Shown one piece after another: positions 25,893-34,651 of a DNA stretch of 64,000 nt. Source of the stretch: a virus. Every line of letters begins with the position of its first letter. Position 1 is the stretch's first letter. The notes below the pieces were generated by a model. The model saw only the letters and a program-made list of their open reading frames with translations. It did not search any database and was not told the DNA's origin. Location of the stretch: the IMG/VR virus record IMGVR_UViG_3300036770_004723, positions 1 to 64,000 of that record. The stretch is one strand, 5' to 3'. The position numbers and the translations under genes are program-made.

Positions 25893-26543
25893 ATGTCAAA
25901 ATTAACTACAGTTCCTGTAGGTTTAATTACTGCACCTTCAGGGCAAGATGGTGCAAAACTTCAGGTAAAAAATAAAGCAATTGTACCGGTAACAACACAA
26001 GATCAAAATGTCACACCGATAACAAAAATGGAATTCGATGCAAGCGTAGGTGTTTTGACAATTGTTTTTTTAAACAATTCTTCTATGCCTGTTAGTGGTT
26101 TCCCTACTTTATCTGATATACCTCAAGGACAACAAGGACCTGAAGGAGAACCAGGAATTGATGGTCGTGATGGTCGTGATGGTCGTGATGGAAAAGATGG
26201 TGAAATTGGTTGTGTTGGCCCAGTAGGTGAAACTGGTGATCAAGGTGAAGATGGTAGAGATGGATTAGAGGGACCTATTGGCCCAATAGGTATTCAAGGA
26301 CCTCAAGGAAAAAGAGGTGAACGTGGGAAAAAAGGAGAGCAAGGAGATCAAGGACCACCCGGTAAACAAGGATTACCTGGTATAGAGGGACCACGAGGAA
26401 AAATTGGCAAACAAGGTCCACCAGGAAGAATAAATATTTTAGTAAGTGAAACAGATCCTGGTCCAAGTTTAGGTATCGGCGGTATTTGGGTAAATCCTTT
26501 AATAGGTCAAGTCGCAGATGATACCGCACAATTTTTTTCATAA
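25893..26543 (+). CDS. Collagen-like fibre protein, 216 aa
   Basis: N-terminal paralogous domain (1-78, ending VSGFPTLSD), Gly-X-Y triplets at about 79-179 with Cys107 in the tenth triplet (GEIGCVGP), then a short C-terminal cap SETDPGPSLGIGGIWVNP related to the cap of the next gene (IQSEQPGAVGAGAIWIRP). Collagen-like phage proteins form trimeric stalks. The Cys could form interchain disulphides or anchor a partner. Codons GGTCGTGAT are repeated three times in a row at 26164-26190. AAGGTAAT precedes the ATG; 9 nt separate it from the previous gene. Confidence 0.85.
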   Translation: MSKLTTVPVGLITAPSGQDGAKLQVKNKAIVPVTTQDQNVTPITKMEFDASVGVLTIVFLNNSSMPVSGFPTLSDIPQGQQGPEGEPGIDGRDGRDGRDGKDGEIGCVGPVGETGDQGEDGRDGLEGPIGPIGIQGPQGKRGERGKKGEQGDQGPPGKQGLPGIEGPRGKIGKQGPPGRINILVSETDPGPSLGIGGIWVNPLIGQVADDTAQFFS

Positions 26544-26552
26544 GGTAATTTT

Positions 26553-27044
26553 ATGAGTATAACACAAATTCCTTTAGATTTAATAAGTCCTGGTGCAGTT
26601 TCTGGAGTATTAAGTGCTGCCGGTAATTCAGTTCATGTCACACCAAGCTCAAACGATGTAAATGAATTAAGAGGATTTTATGATCCTTCACAAGGAATAT
26701 TAACTTTAAGTATTCCAAACATTGGAAAAATAAATATCGCAGGTTTTCCAACAAAATCGGATGTTGGTGTAGGCAGACAAGGACCTAGCGGTCGAGATGG
26801 ATCTGCTGGCATTGACGGGTTGATAGGTGAAGCAGGCACAAAAGGTTCTCTTGGTTGTCGTGGCCCTGAAGGACCTCAAGGAAGACAAGGTGAAAGAGGA
26901 CCAAGAGGTTTAGTAGGTCCTCAAGGACAACAAGGCATTCAAGGCATTCAAGGTAATGACGGACGTGATGGAAAAGTTTTAATATTCATACAAAGTGAAC
27001 AACCTGGTGCAGTTGGCGCGGGCGCAATTTGGATAAGACCTTAG
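26553..27044 (+). CDS. Collagen-like fibre protein, 163 aa
   Basis: Third of four paralogues: N-terminal domain with MSITQIPLDLISP and IAGFPTKSD, collagen triplets at about 74-140 with Cys102 again in the tenth triplet (GSLGCRGP), and the C-terminal cap ending GAGAIWIRP. The shared N terminus suggests that all four attach to the same site or co-assemble. AAGGTAATTTT precedes the ATG. A 45-nt gap with no gene follows. Confidence 0.85.
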   Translation: MSITQIPLDLISPGAVSGVLSAAGNSVHVTPSSNDVNELRGFYDPSQGILTLSIPNIGKINIAGFPTKSDVGVGRQGPSGRDGSAGIDGLIGEAGTKGSLGCRGPEGPQGRQGERGPRGLVGPQGQQGIQGIQGNDGRDGKVLIFIQSEQPGAVGAGAIWIRP

Positions 27045-27089
27045 TAGGTTCGGTTCTTTTTGGATAAACTTTATTATTAGGAAATAAAA

Positions 27090-27566
27090 ATGCAGATCAA
27101 AAAATTAAATTTAGATACTAAATCTTTTTTATCAAGTTCGATGGATACAGAAACAGCCTTACTTTCAGCCAATAGCGCTGTAGAGTATTACAAAACAGAA
27201 ATGCGTAAACTTTTTCCTATCTTTATGGTACAAGCTACTGTAAGAAAGGTTTTAGGTGGTGACAGCATGTATCTCGTTTTTGCGAATGTCGGTAGTAAAG
27301 ACGAAGCACCTAATAATATAATGGATAATGTTAGTGGCTACTTCACTATTGTTATTGATGTTGCTCGTGGTGAAAAATATAAACCAATTGAAAAATTTGA
27401 AGCAGAAATGGTACGAGGTGGTGTATCCAAACGTGTTCAATCTTTTGGTGTAAAAAGCTTTAGAAAGATCAGCGGTGCCGATCCTATTGAAGTAACAAAA
27501 AAAGTTGTCAAGTGGTATGCTACTAATAAAGAAGCTTTAGAAAGTTTGCCTGTTAGTGTTTATTAA
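27090..27566 (+). CDS. Hypothetical protein, 158 aa
   Basis: Not recognised. It is probably a small alpha/beta protein: a helical start (TETALLSANSAVEYYKTEMRK), then strands (FMVQATVRKVLGG, YFTIVIDVARG), then a basic stretch (VSKRVQSFGVKSFRK). It is located between two fibre genes, so it could be a minor structural protein or a fibre assembly chaperone, but no similarity supports either. AGGAAATAAAA precedes ATG 27090. Confidence 0.7.
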   Translation: MQIKKLNLDTKSFLSSSMDTETALLSANSAVEYYKTEMRKLFPIFMVQATVRKVLGGDSMYLVFANVGSKDEAPNNIMDNVSGYFTIVIDVARGEKYKPIEKFEAEMVRGGVSKRVQSFGVKSFRKISGADPIEVTKKVVKWYATNKEALESLPVSVY

Positions 27567-27584
27567 TAATTGGGGATTAGGATT

Positions 27585-30500
27585 ATGGCAAGGCTACGTT
27601 TTAGATCGCCTTATAATAACAAATGGTTAGATGCTTGCAATCATCAAATATTTATCAGGTCCCCTGATAATAGAACTTGGTATCAATTAGATCCAAAACG
27701 TGCTAGTGTCCGTGATGGTGGAAATTTAAATTGGTTAGAACTTGATTGTAATCCTGATCCACTTTTTGATGAACCTTGTGCATTTAAAGATATAGCAAGC
27801 GTTAACTGTCCTAGTGGTACTCCTACAATTGAGTTAGGTTCAGGTGACGGTACTGGAAGTAATGGTCCTCAATTCAATTTAGTAAATGGTTATCCGGCAG
27901 GTTACGACTTGCCGGATGCTGGTTCTTCAGGATTTTTCTTAGATACTTTAATATCAAGTGCAAAAGGTTTAGCTATCAAAAGACCTGCTTTAAATTTTGC
28001 ACTAGAGTCCTATGATCCGTCAGGTACAACAAGTAATTTAGGTCGTGGTACATACGATAACCCTAATTATTTGTGGGCAACTACATTTAGTAGTGGCTGT
28101 GCTATTACCGAAACAATTTACGATCTTGGATTAGTAGCTGGTTGGTATGAAATTCCATTTGCTTGTTATCACCCTGAAGGTATTAGCGTAGACGTTTATT
28201 ATTTAGGTAGACGCATTGCAACAACATGTGGACGCATTAAAGATCGTTACAAGATTGAATTCTTTTTTGATCCAAGTGCAGGATCTGGTGAAAGTCGGAT
28301 AATGATCAGAGTACGTGGTGAAGAATCAACACGTTGGTCATTAATGGTTATAGGGCCAAAACAAAATTTAAGTGTATACAATTTAGATTGGACAGATTTA
28401 ACTCAAGCGCTTGCCATACGCCAAGATGAATATAATGGTACTCCTATATTTCCAGCACCTTGTCACGCCACAGTATTTCCAAGAACATATAAAACTAATG
28501 ATGGAAAATGGTTTTATGAATTTCATCACTATGTAGGTGAGAACGCAGATCCTACTGAAATCGCTAGAATGGTTTTAGACTATAGTAGTTGGATGAATCA
28601 TGATAAATTTGAAATATATCATGGAGGTCTAAGAATTGGAAGTACAATGGATCCAACTACTTTATTAGGTATGATTGAATTTTTGTGGGAACCTAATCGT
28701 TTTGTTATACCTGTACCAGATTTAATGATAAGGGTTAGTGCAGAAAATAGAGAATACGGCCAAGATATAATGAGCTGGTATTATACATTATTCTGTCAAA
28801 ATACTGCTGGATATAGAGCGAATCCTTGGCCTTGTGAAACGCCTATTGCAGGTTTAAGTAGCATGGGACATAGTAGCACCGAAGATAACTATAACATGGA
28901 TAACGGAGTACAAAAAGGTGTTGTTAGTGTAAAAGTTATTCCTTACGGAGACTTCAACTACTCTGTTAGTATATTCGATATAGATCAGAATTTAATTTCT
29001 TATACTGAAGCATCTAAAACAGCATTTATTCAGTTTTTTATTTTTAAAGATCAACATGGGAATTCTAGAAATAGAATAACAGTAAGGATCGATGCACCGC
29101 TAGGATCAAGCTGGACTTACTTTGTAGGTTGTCCTGTTGAATTAATTGATATTGAAATAGATGATAAAGTTGTTCCTGTGTGCGATGGAGATGTTGAGAT
29201 ATCAATTCAAAATTTAAGTATTCAAAAAAATACAACAGGCAAATTTACATTGAATACTAATATTCCTGTCCCATCTGATCTAACTATTAACGTAGCTACT
29301 TCTGACGGTACAGCGTTGAGTGCATTAGGTGCAGCAAACTACGGAGGATTACCTAATATCTACGGTATTTTCAATGATGTAGACTCTATATCTGATGGTG
29401 CTACGGTAGCAACTAAATCTGGTAGATTTTTAATACAGAATTTTCCAACTGCTTCAGTTATTTTTGATAACGGTTGGGGAAATTTAGCAAATCCAGAGTA
29501 CAAAGGTAAGACACTTGGTAGCAACACTAGATTTGCTGAAAATATTCTAACATCTACATTTGCAAATTTAAGTCCAGATGCAAGAGTTTTAATAAACTCT
29601 TGGAAGCATCGCTTAGGTGATTTAAGTGGTAAACGTTGGTTAATATTAACCGACACCTCAGACAGCTTAAGTGATTTTTCAGTAATATGTTCAAACTTTA
29701 TTCAGAGCATGATAAACATTTATGGATTAACTGTACAAGTAGTCAAAGACGATTACAGTAACTTACCTGCTCTGTATGATATCCTAACAATTGCAAATAG
29801 CAAAAAATGGGCAGATGTAGGCAAATATAGTTCAGGAGGCGTACATTATATTAATAGAGTTCTACAAGGATATAAGAGTCCTGTAGCTATAGGCATAGCC
29901 ACACAAATAAAACAAAATAAAGTTTTTCACGCCTATTTTAAAAATAGCGCAAATCGTTTATCTGAAAATATTTTTATACGTGACGTAATGAATTGTTTTA
30001 CCGGCGTTAAGTTGCAATGGAATGAACAAGTATCTAAATCACTGTCGGTTCCAAGTGTAAGTTTAAATGTACACACTCAACAATTTCCTGATACACCACT
30101 AACAAATGGTATAACTGAACAAAAATTAGATACTGATTTTTCAGTTATTGATATGCGTTATGATACTGTTGTAAATTTAGATCCTGATTATGAAGCTAGA
30201 TCAGGAACTGTTGTTATTCCAGCAGGTCAAAGTTCAGGAACATTTGATGTACGTACTTTAGATCCAGCAGCCAATCCAGTCGGTAAATTCTTTTTCCTAG
30301 ATCTTTTGACATCTTCTTATGGTGATATAGTTGAAGAACAAGGTAAAGCAACAATAATTAATTCTACAGCACCTAATCCTGTAACAGACGTACACTTCAC
30401 AAAAACATCTTATGCTGCAATGACATGGACAAGCGACGCAGGATGCAGTGTGGTATTTGGTGTAGATTCTGCTAATCTAGATCTTGGTGACATGATTGGT

Positions 30501-30896
30501 TCATTGGCTGCTGGAGAATTTGATTCAAATCCTTCAGGTAATTTTAATAACGCCCGTTATTATAAAGTAGGCAGTTATAAAAATGATTCTACTCTCACTT
30601 ATGAGTGCAAATGGGAATACGTGGTTAAGGTAAAGGATTACGCAGCTAATTTAGTTTTTTTACCTACATCAATCACCAGTTTTCAACCTATTTCCTCGAA
30701 TAAACGTTTTATAGTTTCTATGAATGTGCCAGCAGGTACAGAAGTAGATCAAACGGCAATAGTGGAAGCAAACTTAATTATTAAAGATAGTTTAGGTAGA
30801 ATATCGAAAAGTAATACAGTGACAATTGTTTTAACTTACGTAGTTCCTGGTTGGGGAGGTGGCGGTGATACTGGACCTAGCGGAATTGTTTTCTAG
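27585..30896 (+). CDS. Large modular tail-fibre protein with split Calx-beta domain, 1103 aa
   Basis: I chose ATG 27585, with GGGGATTAGGA upstream, not the TTG at 27570. The N terminus contains FIRSPDNRTWYQLDP. Three copies of a beta module follow at about 170-265, 294-407 and 437-517. Each holds a VYY.G / EIYH.G / SIFD hairpin, then IRV....W.Y, and the second and third end in a Cys (LFCQN, VGCP). Next is the first half of a Calx-beta domain (about 541-577, ending TSDGTA). An inserted alpha/beta domain of about 285 residues comes next, and then the second half (about 864-930, SGTVVIPAGQSSGTF). The end is glycine-rich (GWGGGGDTG). Probably a receptor-facing fibre. Confidence 0.8.
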   Translation: MARLRFRSPYNNKWLDACNHQIFIRSPDNRTWYQLDPKRASVRDGGNLNWLELDCNPDPLFDEPCAFKDIASVNCPSGTPTIELGSGDGTGSNGPQFNLVNGYPAGYDLPDAGSSGFFLDTLISSAKGLAIKRPALNFALESYDPSGTTSNLGRGTYDNPNYLWATTFSSGCAITETIYDLGLVAGWYEIPFACYHPEGISVDVYYLGRRIATTCGRIKDRYKIEFFFDPSAGSGESRIMIRVRGEESTRWSLMVIGPKQNLSVYNLDWTDLTQALAIRQDEYNGTPIFPAPCHATVFPRTYKTNDGKWFYEFHHYVGENADPTEIARMVLDYSSWMNHDKFEIYHGGLRIGSTMDPTTLLGMIEFLWEPNRFVIPVPDLMIRVSAENREYGQDIMSWYYTLFCQNTAGYRANPWPCETPIAGLSSMGHSSTEDNYNMDNGVQKGVVSVKVIPYGDFNYSVSIFDIDQNLISYTEASKTAFIQFFIFKDQHGNSRNRITVRIDAPLGSSWTYFVGCPVELIDIEIDDKVVPVCDGDVEISIQNLSIQKNTTGKFTLNTNIPVPSDLTINVATSDGTALSALGAANYGGLPNIYGIFNDVDSISDGATVATKSGRFLIQNFPTASVIFDNGWGNLANPEYKGKTLGSNTRFAENILTSTFANLSPDARVLINSWKHRLGDLSGKRWLILTDTSDSLSDFSVICSNFIQSMINIYGLTVQVVKDDYSNLPALYDILTIANSKKWADVGKYSSGGVHYINRVLQGYKSPVAIGIATQIKQNKVFHAYFKNSANRLSENIFIRDVMNCFTGVKLQWNEQVSKSLSVPSVSLNVHTQQFPDTPLTNGITEQKLDTDFSVIDMRYDTVVNLDPDYEARSGTVVIPAGQSSGTFDVRTLDPAANPVGKFFFLDLLTSSYGDIVEEQGKATIINSTAPNPVTDVHFTKTSYAAMTWTSDAGCSVVFGVDSANLDLGDMIGSLAAGEFDSNPSGNFNNARYYKVGSYKNDSTLTYECKWEYVVKVKDYAANLVFLPTSITSFQPISSNKRFIVSMNVPAGTEVDQTAIVEANLIIKDSLGRISKSNTVTIVLTYVVPGWGGGGDTGPSGIVF

Positions 30897-31377
30897 GTCA
30901 GGACATACAGTTCAATCTTTATTAATTGAATCATCTAATCTAAATAACCCTCCGATTATAATCGGAGGGTTTGCTAGACATCTACATGATCTAAAAGGTT
31001 TTAATGATATTGATTGGCTTTGCTATGACCAGACTAGTTTTGTGCAAATGTGCAATTTAATGAATAAACATTTTGAGTTAATAGCTATTTCCATATGCAA
31101 AGACTACTTTTATTATAAAGAAGTTGTTGGCGCGAACAAAATAATTCATCAGGTTCATACTTTACCTAATGTTGGTTGTCACCATGATTTTTTAAACTAT
31201 GCTGATTTTACTGTTAGCTGCATAGGCTTTAATTATACGACTATAATTAAACATCGTTTATTTGATTATGATCTTAAACAAAGTATTTTAAGAAAAAACG
31301 AAAGTTATGTTAAACCTTTTGATAGATCTAGGATCAAGAAATATACGGATCGTGGATTTAAAATGAATTTAATTTAG
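30865..31377 (+). CDS. Nucleotidyltransferase-fold protein, 170 aa
   Basis: Contains the signature of the nucleotidyltransferase superfamily: IIIGGFARHLHDLKGFNDIDW, that is GG, 13 residues, then D-x-D, as in poly(A) polymerase and related enzymes. Later, HHDFLNYADFTVSCIGFNY could supply the third acidic residue. It is short, so possibly only the catalytic domain. What it modifies is unknown. The gene starts inside the end of the 1103-residue fibre gene: GGAGG at 30855 is 5 nt before GTG 30865, and another GTG lies at 30859. A perfect 26-bp palindrome sits in the coding region just before the GG motif. An enzyme among fibre genes is unusual. Confidence 0.6.
   Translation: MILDLAELFSRSGHTVQSLLIESSNLNNPPIIIGGFARHLHDLKGFNDIDWLCYDQTSFVQMCNLMNKHFELIAISICKDYFYYKEVVGANKIIHQVHTLPNVGCHHDFLNYADFTVSCIGFNYTTIIKHRLFDYDLKQSILRKNESYVKPFDRSRIKKYTDRGFKMNLI
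30946..30971. repeat. Perfect 26-nt palindrome inside the nucleotidyltransferase gene
   Basis: The 13 nt AACCCTCCGATTA are followed directly by their exact reverse complement, giving a GC-rich stem with essentially no loop. It starts 50 nt after the stop of the 1103-residue fibre gene. In RNA it would form a very strong hairpin, but there is no following T-tract. It could attenuate transcription, limit RNA decay, or bind a dimeric protein as DNA. Confidence 0.9.
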
Positions 31378-31387
31378 GATAAGAAAA

Positions 31388-34300
31388 ATGGCTGGAACAC
31401 CTTTTGTATCAGTTTATGAAAATTTAAATGCAGATCCAGCAGACACAGTTGCGAATTATACTTGGAAATACGATCACGAGTATATTGTTTATGTAGTAGA
31501 AAGACATAAACGTACTGAATTAGGTATGAGTTATACACTAACACTAAGATCTGCTATAGGTTCATCTGATAGAGGATTTATCGCCAAACACATCGACTGC
31601 TATGTTATATTTGATCAGCAGGATATGAAAATAAAAACACAGACTAGACAAGGTGATTGGTGTCCGATAGTAAAAATACTAGAAAGACCTGTAACATTTG
31701 GTGTAACTGATCATACTTCTGAGAATTGGGAAGAGTGGTGGACAGGTACGGCAGCTCAAGTATCAAAACCTTGGGAAGATGACTACGAATATTTTGTACT
31801 TTCAAGTCAAGGTGCTGCCCCTGGAAATATAGGTTGGTCAAGTTTTGTTACTTCTTTACATTTTTTTATACCTGAAGAATTTGAACAAGTCCCTATAAAT
31901 GGTGAGTGCTTTATGCGCCCCACTGTGGATGGAGGTATTAAGTTTTGGCGTCCACATTGGGGTGGAAATAAAAGTAGTAGATACGTAGCTACTTGGGGCA
32001 ACGTATCTATTATTTCACATATATATAGAAGAAAAATTCGTTTTGATACAGCACCATCAAAACAATTTAATAGTTGGTTTAAAAAGCAAATATTCGGTTT
32101 TCCTTATGGCGTATATGCAGGTAATAAATGGCGCGATGCGAAGCCATGTAATTGGGTAGAAGATAAAGAAGTTATTATGATGACCTTGGACTGTTCTGGT
32201 CCTGACGAATTAGCTTCCTCTTATTTTTTTACCGATAGTGCTATGTTTACTTTGCCTAGTAGTGTAATGAATTATAGTGAAGGGGGCATGGTATGCGAGT
32301 CGGGAGTTAGTCATTTTACCATGTTAAATACTCCCAATTTTGCAAGACACGGTGTTAAAACTGTGCATACCTACGGAGATGATGGTGCAACTGTTTTTGT
32401 AATGTATGAAAAACTGGATGTTTTAGCTGACGATCCTGTTATTATTGTTCCTCCTGAACCAGATCCTAAGCCGCCGTCATGTTCAGACTGTGTAAGGGCA
32501 GGATCTATTTGGGAACAAACTGCAAATATTGAAGTAAAATTTTTAAAGCCTGTTGATTGGCAATTACGTAATTACCGTTACGTGTGGTCCGGTGATATAG
32601 GTAATGGAAATGTTGAGTTACTTGGAACCGAAGACAAAGGGCGTATTGCCAAAATTCGTTTTGCAAAACAAATGGCAGTTGAAGACTCTTCAACCTTTTT
32701 ACCTGTTAATATTGTAGTAGAAGTATTTGACGAAGATTATAGTGCAATAGGTATATCTGATAAAGATAGCGCAGTAATATCTTTTGAATTGCCTTGTGTA
32801 ATATTAGCGAACGAACCTAATATATCTATACAGGATTTAAGTATTATAGAAGGTGATGTCGATAATAAAATACTGTTAAAAATTTCTGCCAGTGAGCCAG
32901 CTGAAGGTGGAGATATAACAGTTGATTGGACTACAGTTGAAGACACTGCAACGAATAATGTAGATTATTACCAAGCTAGCGGGACCGCTACTATAGTCGA
33001 AGGATCAAGTGAAGCTATTGTGGAAATAATGTTGATAGGTGATGATATTTTAGAAAGCAATGAAACTTTTATTGTACGTATTTCAAATGCAAGTCGTGGA
33101 AATATTGTTAAAGATACAGGTATCATAACTATACTAGATGATGATGCAAGTCCTTGCGGTGTAGATACGCCAGCAGGCGGTGCAGGTGTAACAGAAACAA
33201 CACATTTCTTAGGCTCTAATCCTGGACGTGTTATAGTTACATTTGAAATGTACGGTGTACAAGATAAAATGGAAATTTTTTATGAAGGAAATTTAGTTGC
33301 GGCCACAAGCCCAGGTCCTGATGGTAAAAATGTACCAGGAGGTAATATTTTAAATCCTGGATTCGTTAGCGATCAAGGTAATCTTTCTTTTGACTATTTT
33401 GGTCCACCTAGAGCAACTTCATTTATGATCAGAATGACAGGTCCTGATGGAACTGAATGGAATTATAAATTTAATTGCCCTGTTCCTTTCGATGGTGGAT
33501 GGGATGGAAAATTAGATGCAGTTCCTACATTAATATTCGATCCTTTAGGTAATGGTACTGAGTTTGACGCAGGTTTGTTTATTATGCCTGATGGATCTAT
33601 CCAAGCAACTTCTGCTTCAGGACCTTTAGGTTATTGGAGTGGGGCAATTGCAAATAGCTCTAATTCCGAAGTAAAATTTGAAGTTATTTCTGGTACGGCA
33701 AGTGTACATAATAATGCTCCGGATTTTTCACCTTTAGCATCTTCCAGACAAATATGGTTACGTCTTCCATTAAATTCTCCTGTTACTGAAGTAACTATTA
33801 GAGTTTATTTGCGTGAAGCCGGTTCTACAACAGCAATAGTAACTAAAGACGTGGTGTTAAAAGTAGGATCTGGAGGAACTGGAGGTGGAGGCAATGGCTG
33901 TTTTATTTACGGCACATTGATCGACATGGCTGACGGTACTAAAAAGAAAATTGAAGATATTGTTGTAGGTGATAAATTAAAAACTTTATTAATACCTGAT
34001 ATGCCGGACGCAAGTGCAGAAGATCCTACCAGCTATTTCGATTGGTCTGAAATAGCTATCGCACCTACTTATGCGGAATGTTATGTAAAAGATGTGGATC
34101 ATAATAGCTTTAGTTATTATTACAAAATATTTGCAGAAAATATGTTTGAACCTTTATGTATAACAGTAGAACATCCGGTATTAGTTAAATTTCAAGAACA
34201 AGGTATGGAATGGCATTGGGATACACCAGCTAGATTAAGAATAGGTGATTATCTTTATAATAATAAGATGGAAGCAGTTAAAATTTTGACGATAGAAATA

Positions 34301-34420
34301 GTGGTTGAAAAAATAAATACCGCTAATTTAAACGTAGAAAATTTAGATACATATTTTGCTAACGGTATATTTGTACATAATAGTGAAAATACAGAAACAC
34401 CTAAAGAACCTATAGGGTAA
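31388..34420 (+). CDS. Tail-fibre protein with Calx-beta and intact Hint domain, 1010 aa
   Basis: Order: N-terminal region of about 370 residues (unrecognised), Cys-rich linker (SCSDCVRAG), beta domain, a complete Calx-beta domain (about 477-588, ISIQDLSIIEGD to ILDDDAS), and a beta module with EIFYEGNLV...WNYKFNCP related to those in the 1103-residue fibre. Another beta domain, a glycine-rich linker and a Hint domain from Cys838 to Asn998 follow. The Hint domain has block A CFIYGTLIDMADG, block B TVEH (TxxH) and the FVHN end, followed by Ser999 and 11 more residues. All residues for autocatalytic cleavage or splicing are present; there is no room for a homing endonuclease. AGGATAAGAAAA precedes the ATG. 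Confidence 0.85.
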   Translation: MAGTPFVSVYENLNADPADTVANYTWKYDHEYIVYVVERHKRTELGMSYTLTLRSAIGSSDRGFIAKHIDCYVIFDQQDMKIKTQTRQGDWCPIVKILERPVTFGVTDHTSENWEEWWTGTAAQVSKPWEDDYEYFVLSSQGAAPGNIGWSSFVTSLHFFIPEEFEQVPINGECFMRPTVDGGIKFWRPHWGGNKSSRYVATWGNVSIISHIYRRKIRFDTAPSKQFNSWFKKQIFGFPYGVYAGNKWRDAKPCNWVEDKEVIMMTLDCSGPDELASSYFFTDSAMFTLPSSVMNYSEGGMVCESGVSHFTMLNTPNFARHGVKTVHTYGDDGATVFVMYEKLDVLADDPVIIVPPEPDPKPPSCSDCVRAGSIWEQTANIEVKFLKPVDWQLRNYRYVWSGDIGNGNVELLGTEDKGRIAKIRFAKQMAVEDSSTFLPVNIVVEVFDEDYSAIGISDKDSAVISFELPCVILANEPNISIQDLSIIEGDVDNKILLKISASEPAEGGDITVDWTTVEDTATNNVDYYQASGTATIVEGSSEAIVEIMLIGDDILESNETFIVRISNASRGNIVKDTGIITILDDDASPCGVDTPAGGAGVTETTHFLGSNPGRVIVTFEMYGVQDKMEIFYEGNLVAATSPGPDGKNVPGGNILNPGFVSDQGNLSFDYFGPPRATSFMIRMTGPDGTEWNYKFNCPVPFDGGWDGKLDAVPTLIFDPLGNGTEFDAGLFIMPDGSIQATSASGPLGYWSGAIANSSNSEVKFEVISGTASVHNNAPDFSPLASSRQIWLRLPLNSPVTEVTIRVYLREAGSTTAIVTKDVVLKVGSGGTGGGGNGCFIYGTLIDMADGTKKKIEDIVVGDKLKTLLIPDMPDASAEDPTSYFDWSEIAIAPTYAECYVKDVDHNSFSYYYKIFAENMFEPLCITVEHPVLVKFQEQGMEWHWDTPARLRIGDYLYNNKMEAVKILTIEIVVEKINTANLNVENLDTYFANGIFVHNSENTETPKEPIG

Positions 34421-34433
34421 TCTAAGGAGTAAT

Positions 34434-34649
34434 ATGCCTAGAACTGTTAGATTAAGGGTCAGAGATATTAAAAATGTTTCTGATCCTTTTCACATTAAAA
34501 ACTTCCATAAAGGAGGTTGGAAAGTAAGAACTTCAAAAGGATGGGTACGTATGGTTCCGGCCAATACGAAAATAGTAAATCCCGATTTTGATTCTTCGAA
34601 ACCTGATAGCAATGAAAACCCAAAGTTTACAAATATAATTGGTGAGTAA
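34434..34649 (+). CDS. Small basic protein, 71 aa
   Basis: Not recognised. It has a basic N-terminal half (RTVRLRVRDIKN, FHKGGWKVRTSKGWVRMVP) and a polar tail. The start and the KGWVRMVPANTK stretch faintly resemble the first 40 residues of the 1103-residue fibre (MARLRFRS, NRTWYQLDPKR), so it may be a detached fibre N-terminal module. AAGGAGTAAT precedes ATG 34434. The gap to the next gene is 2 nt. Confidence 0.65.
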   Translation: MPRTVRLRVRDIKNVSDPFHIKNFHKGGWKVRTSKGWVRMVPANTKIVNPDFDSSKPDSNENPKFTNIIGE

Positions 34650-34651
34650 AG

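Noticed and set aside
31388-34420. Full intein with homing endonuclease in the 1010-residue fibre
   Set aside because: Only about 160 residues lie between the Hint Cys and the HN end, which is the size of a minimal Hint domain; there is no endonuclease motif.
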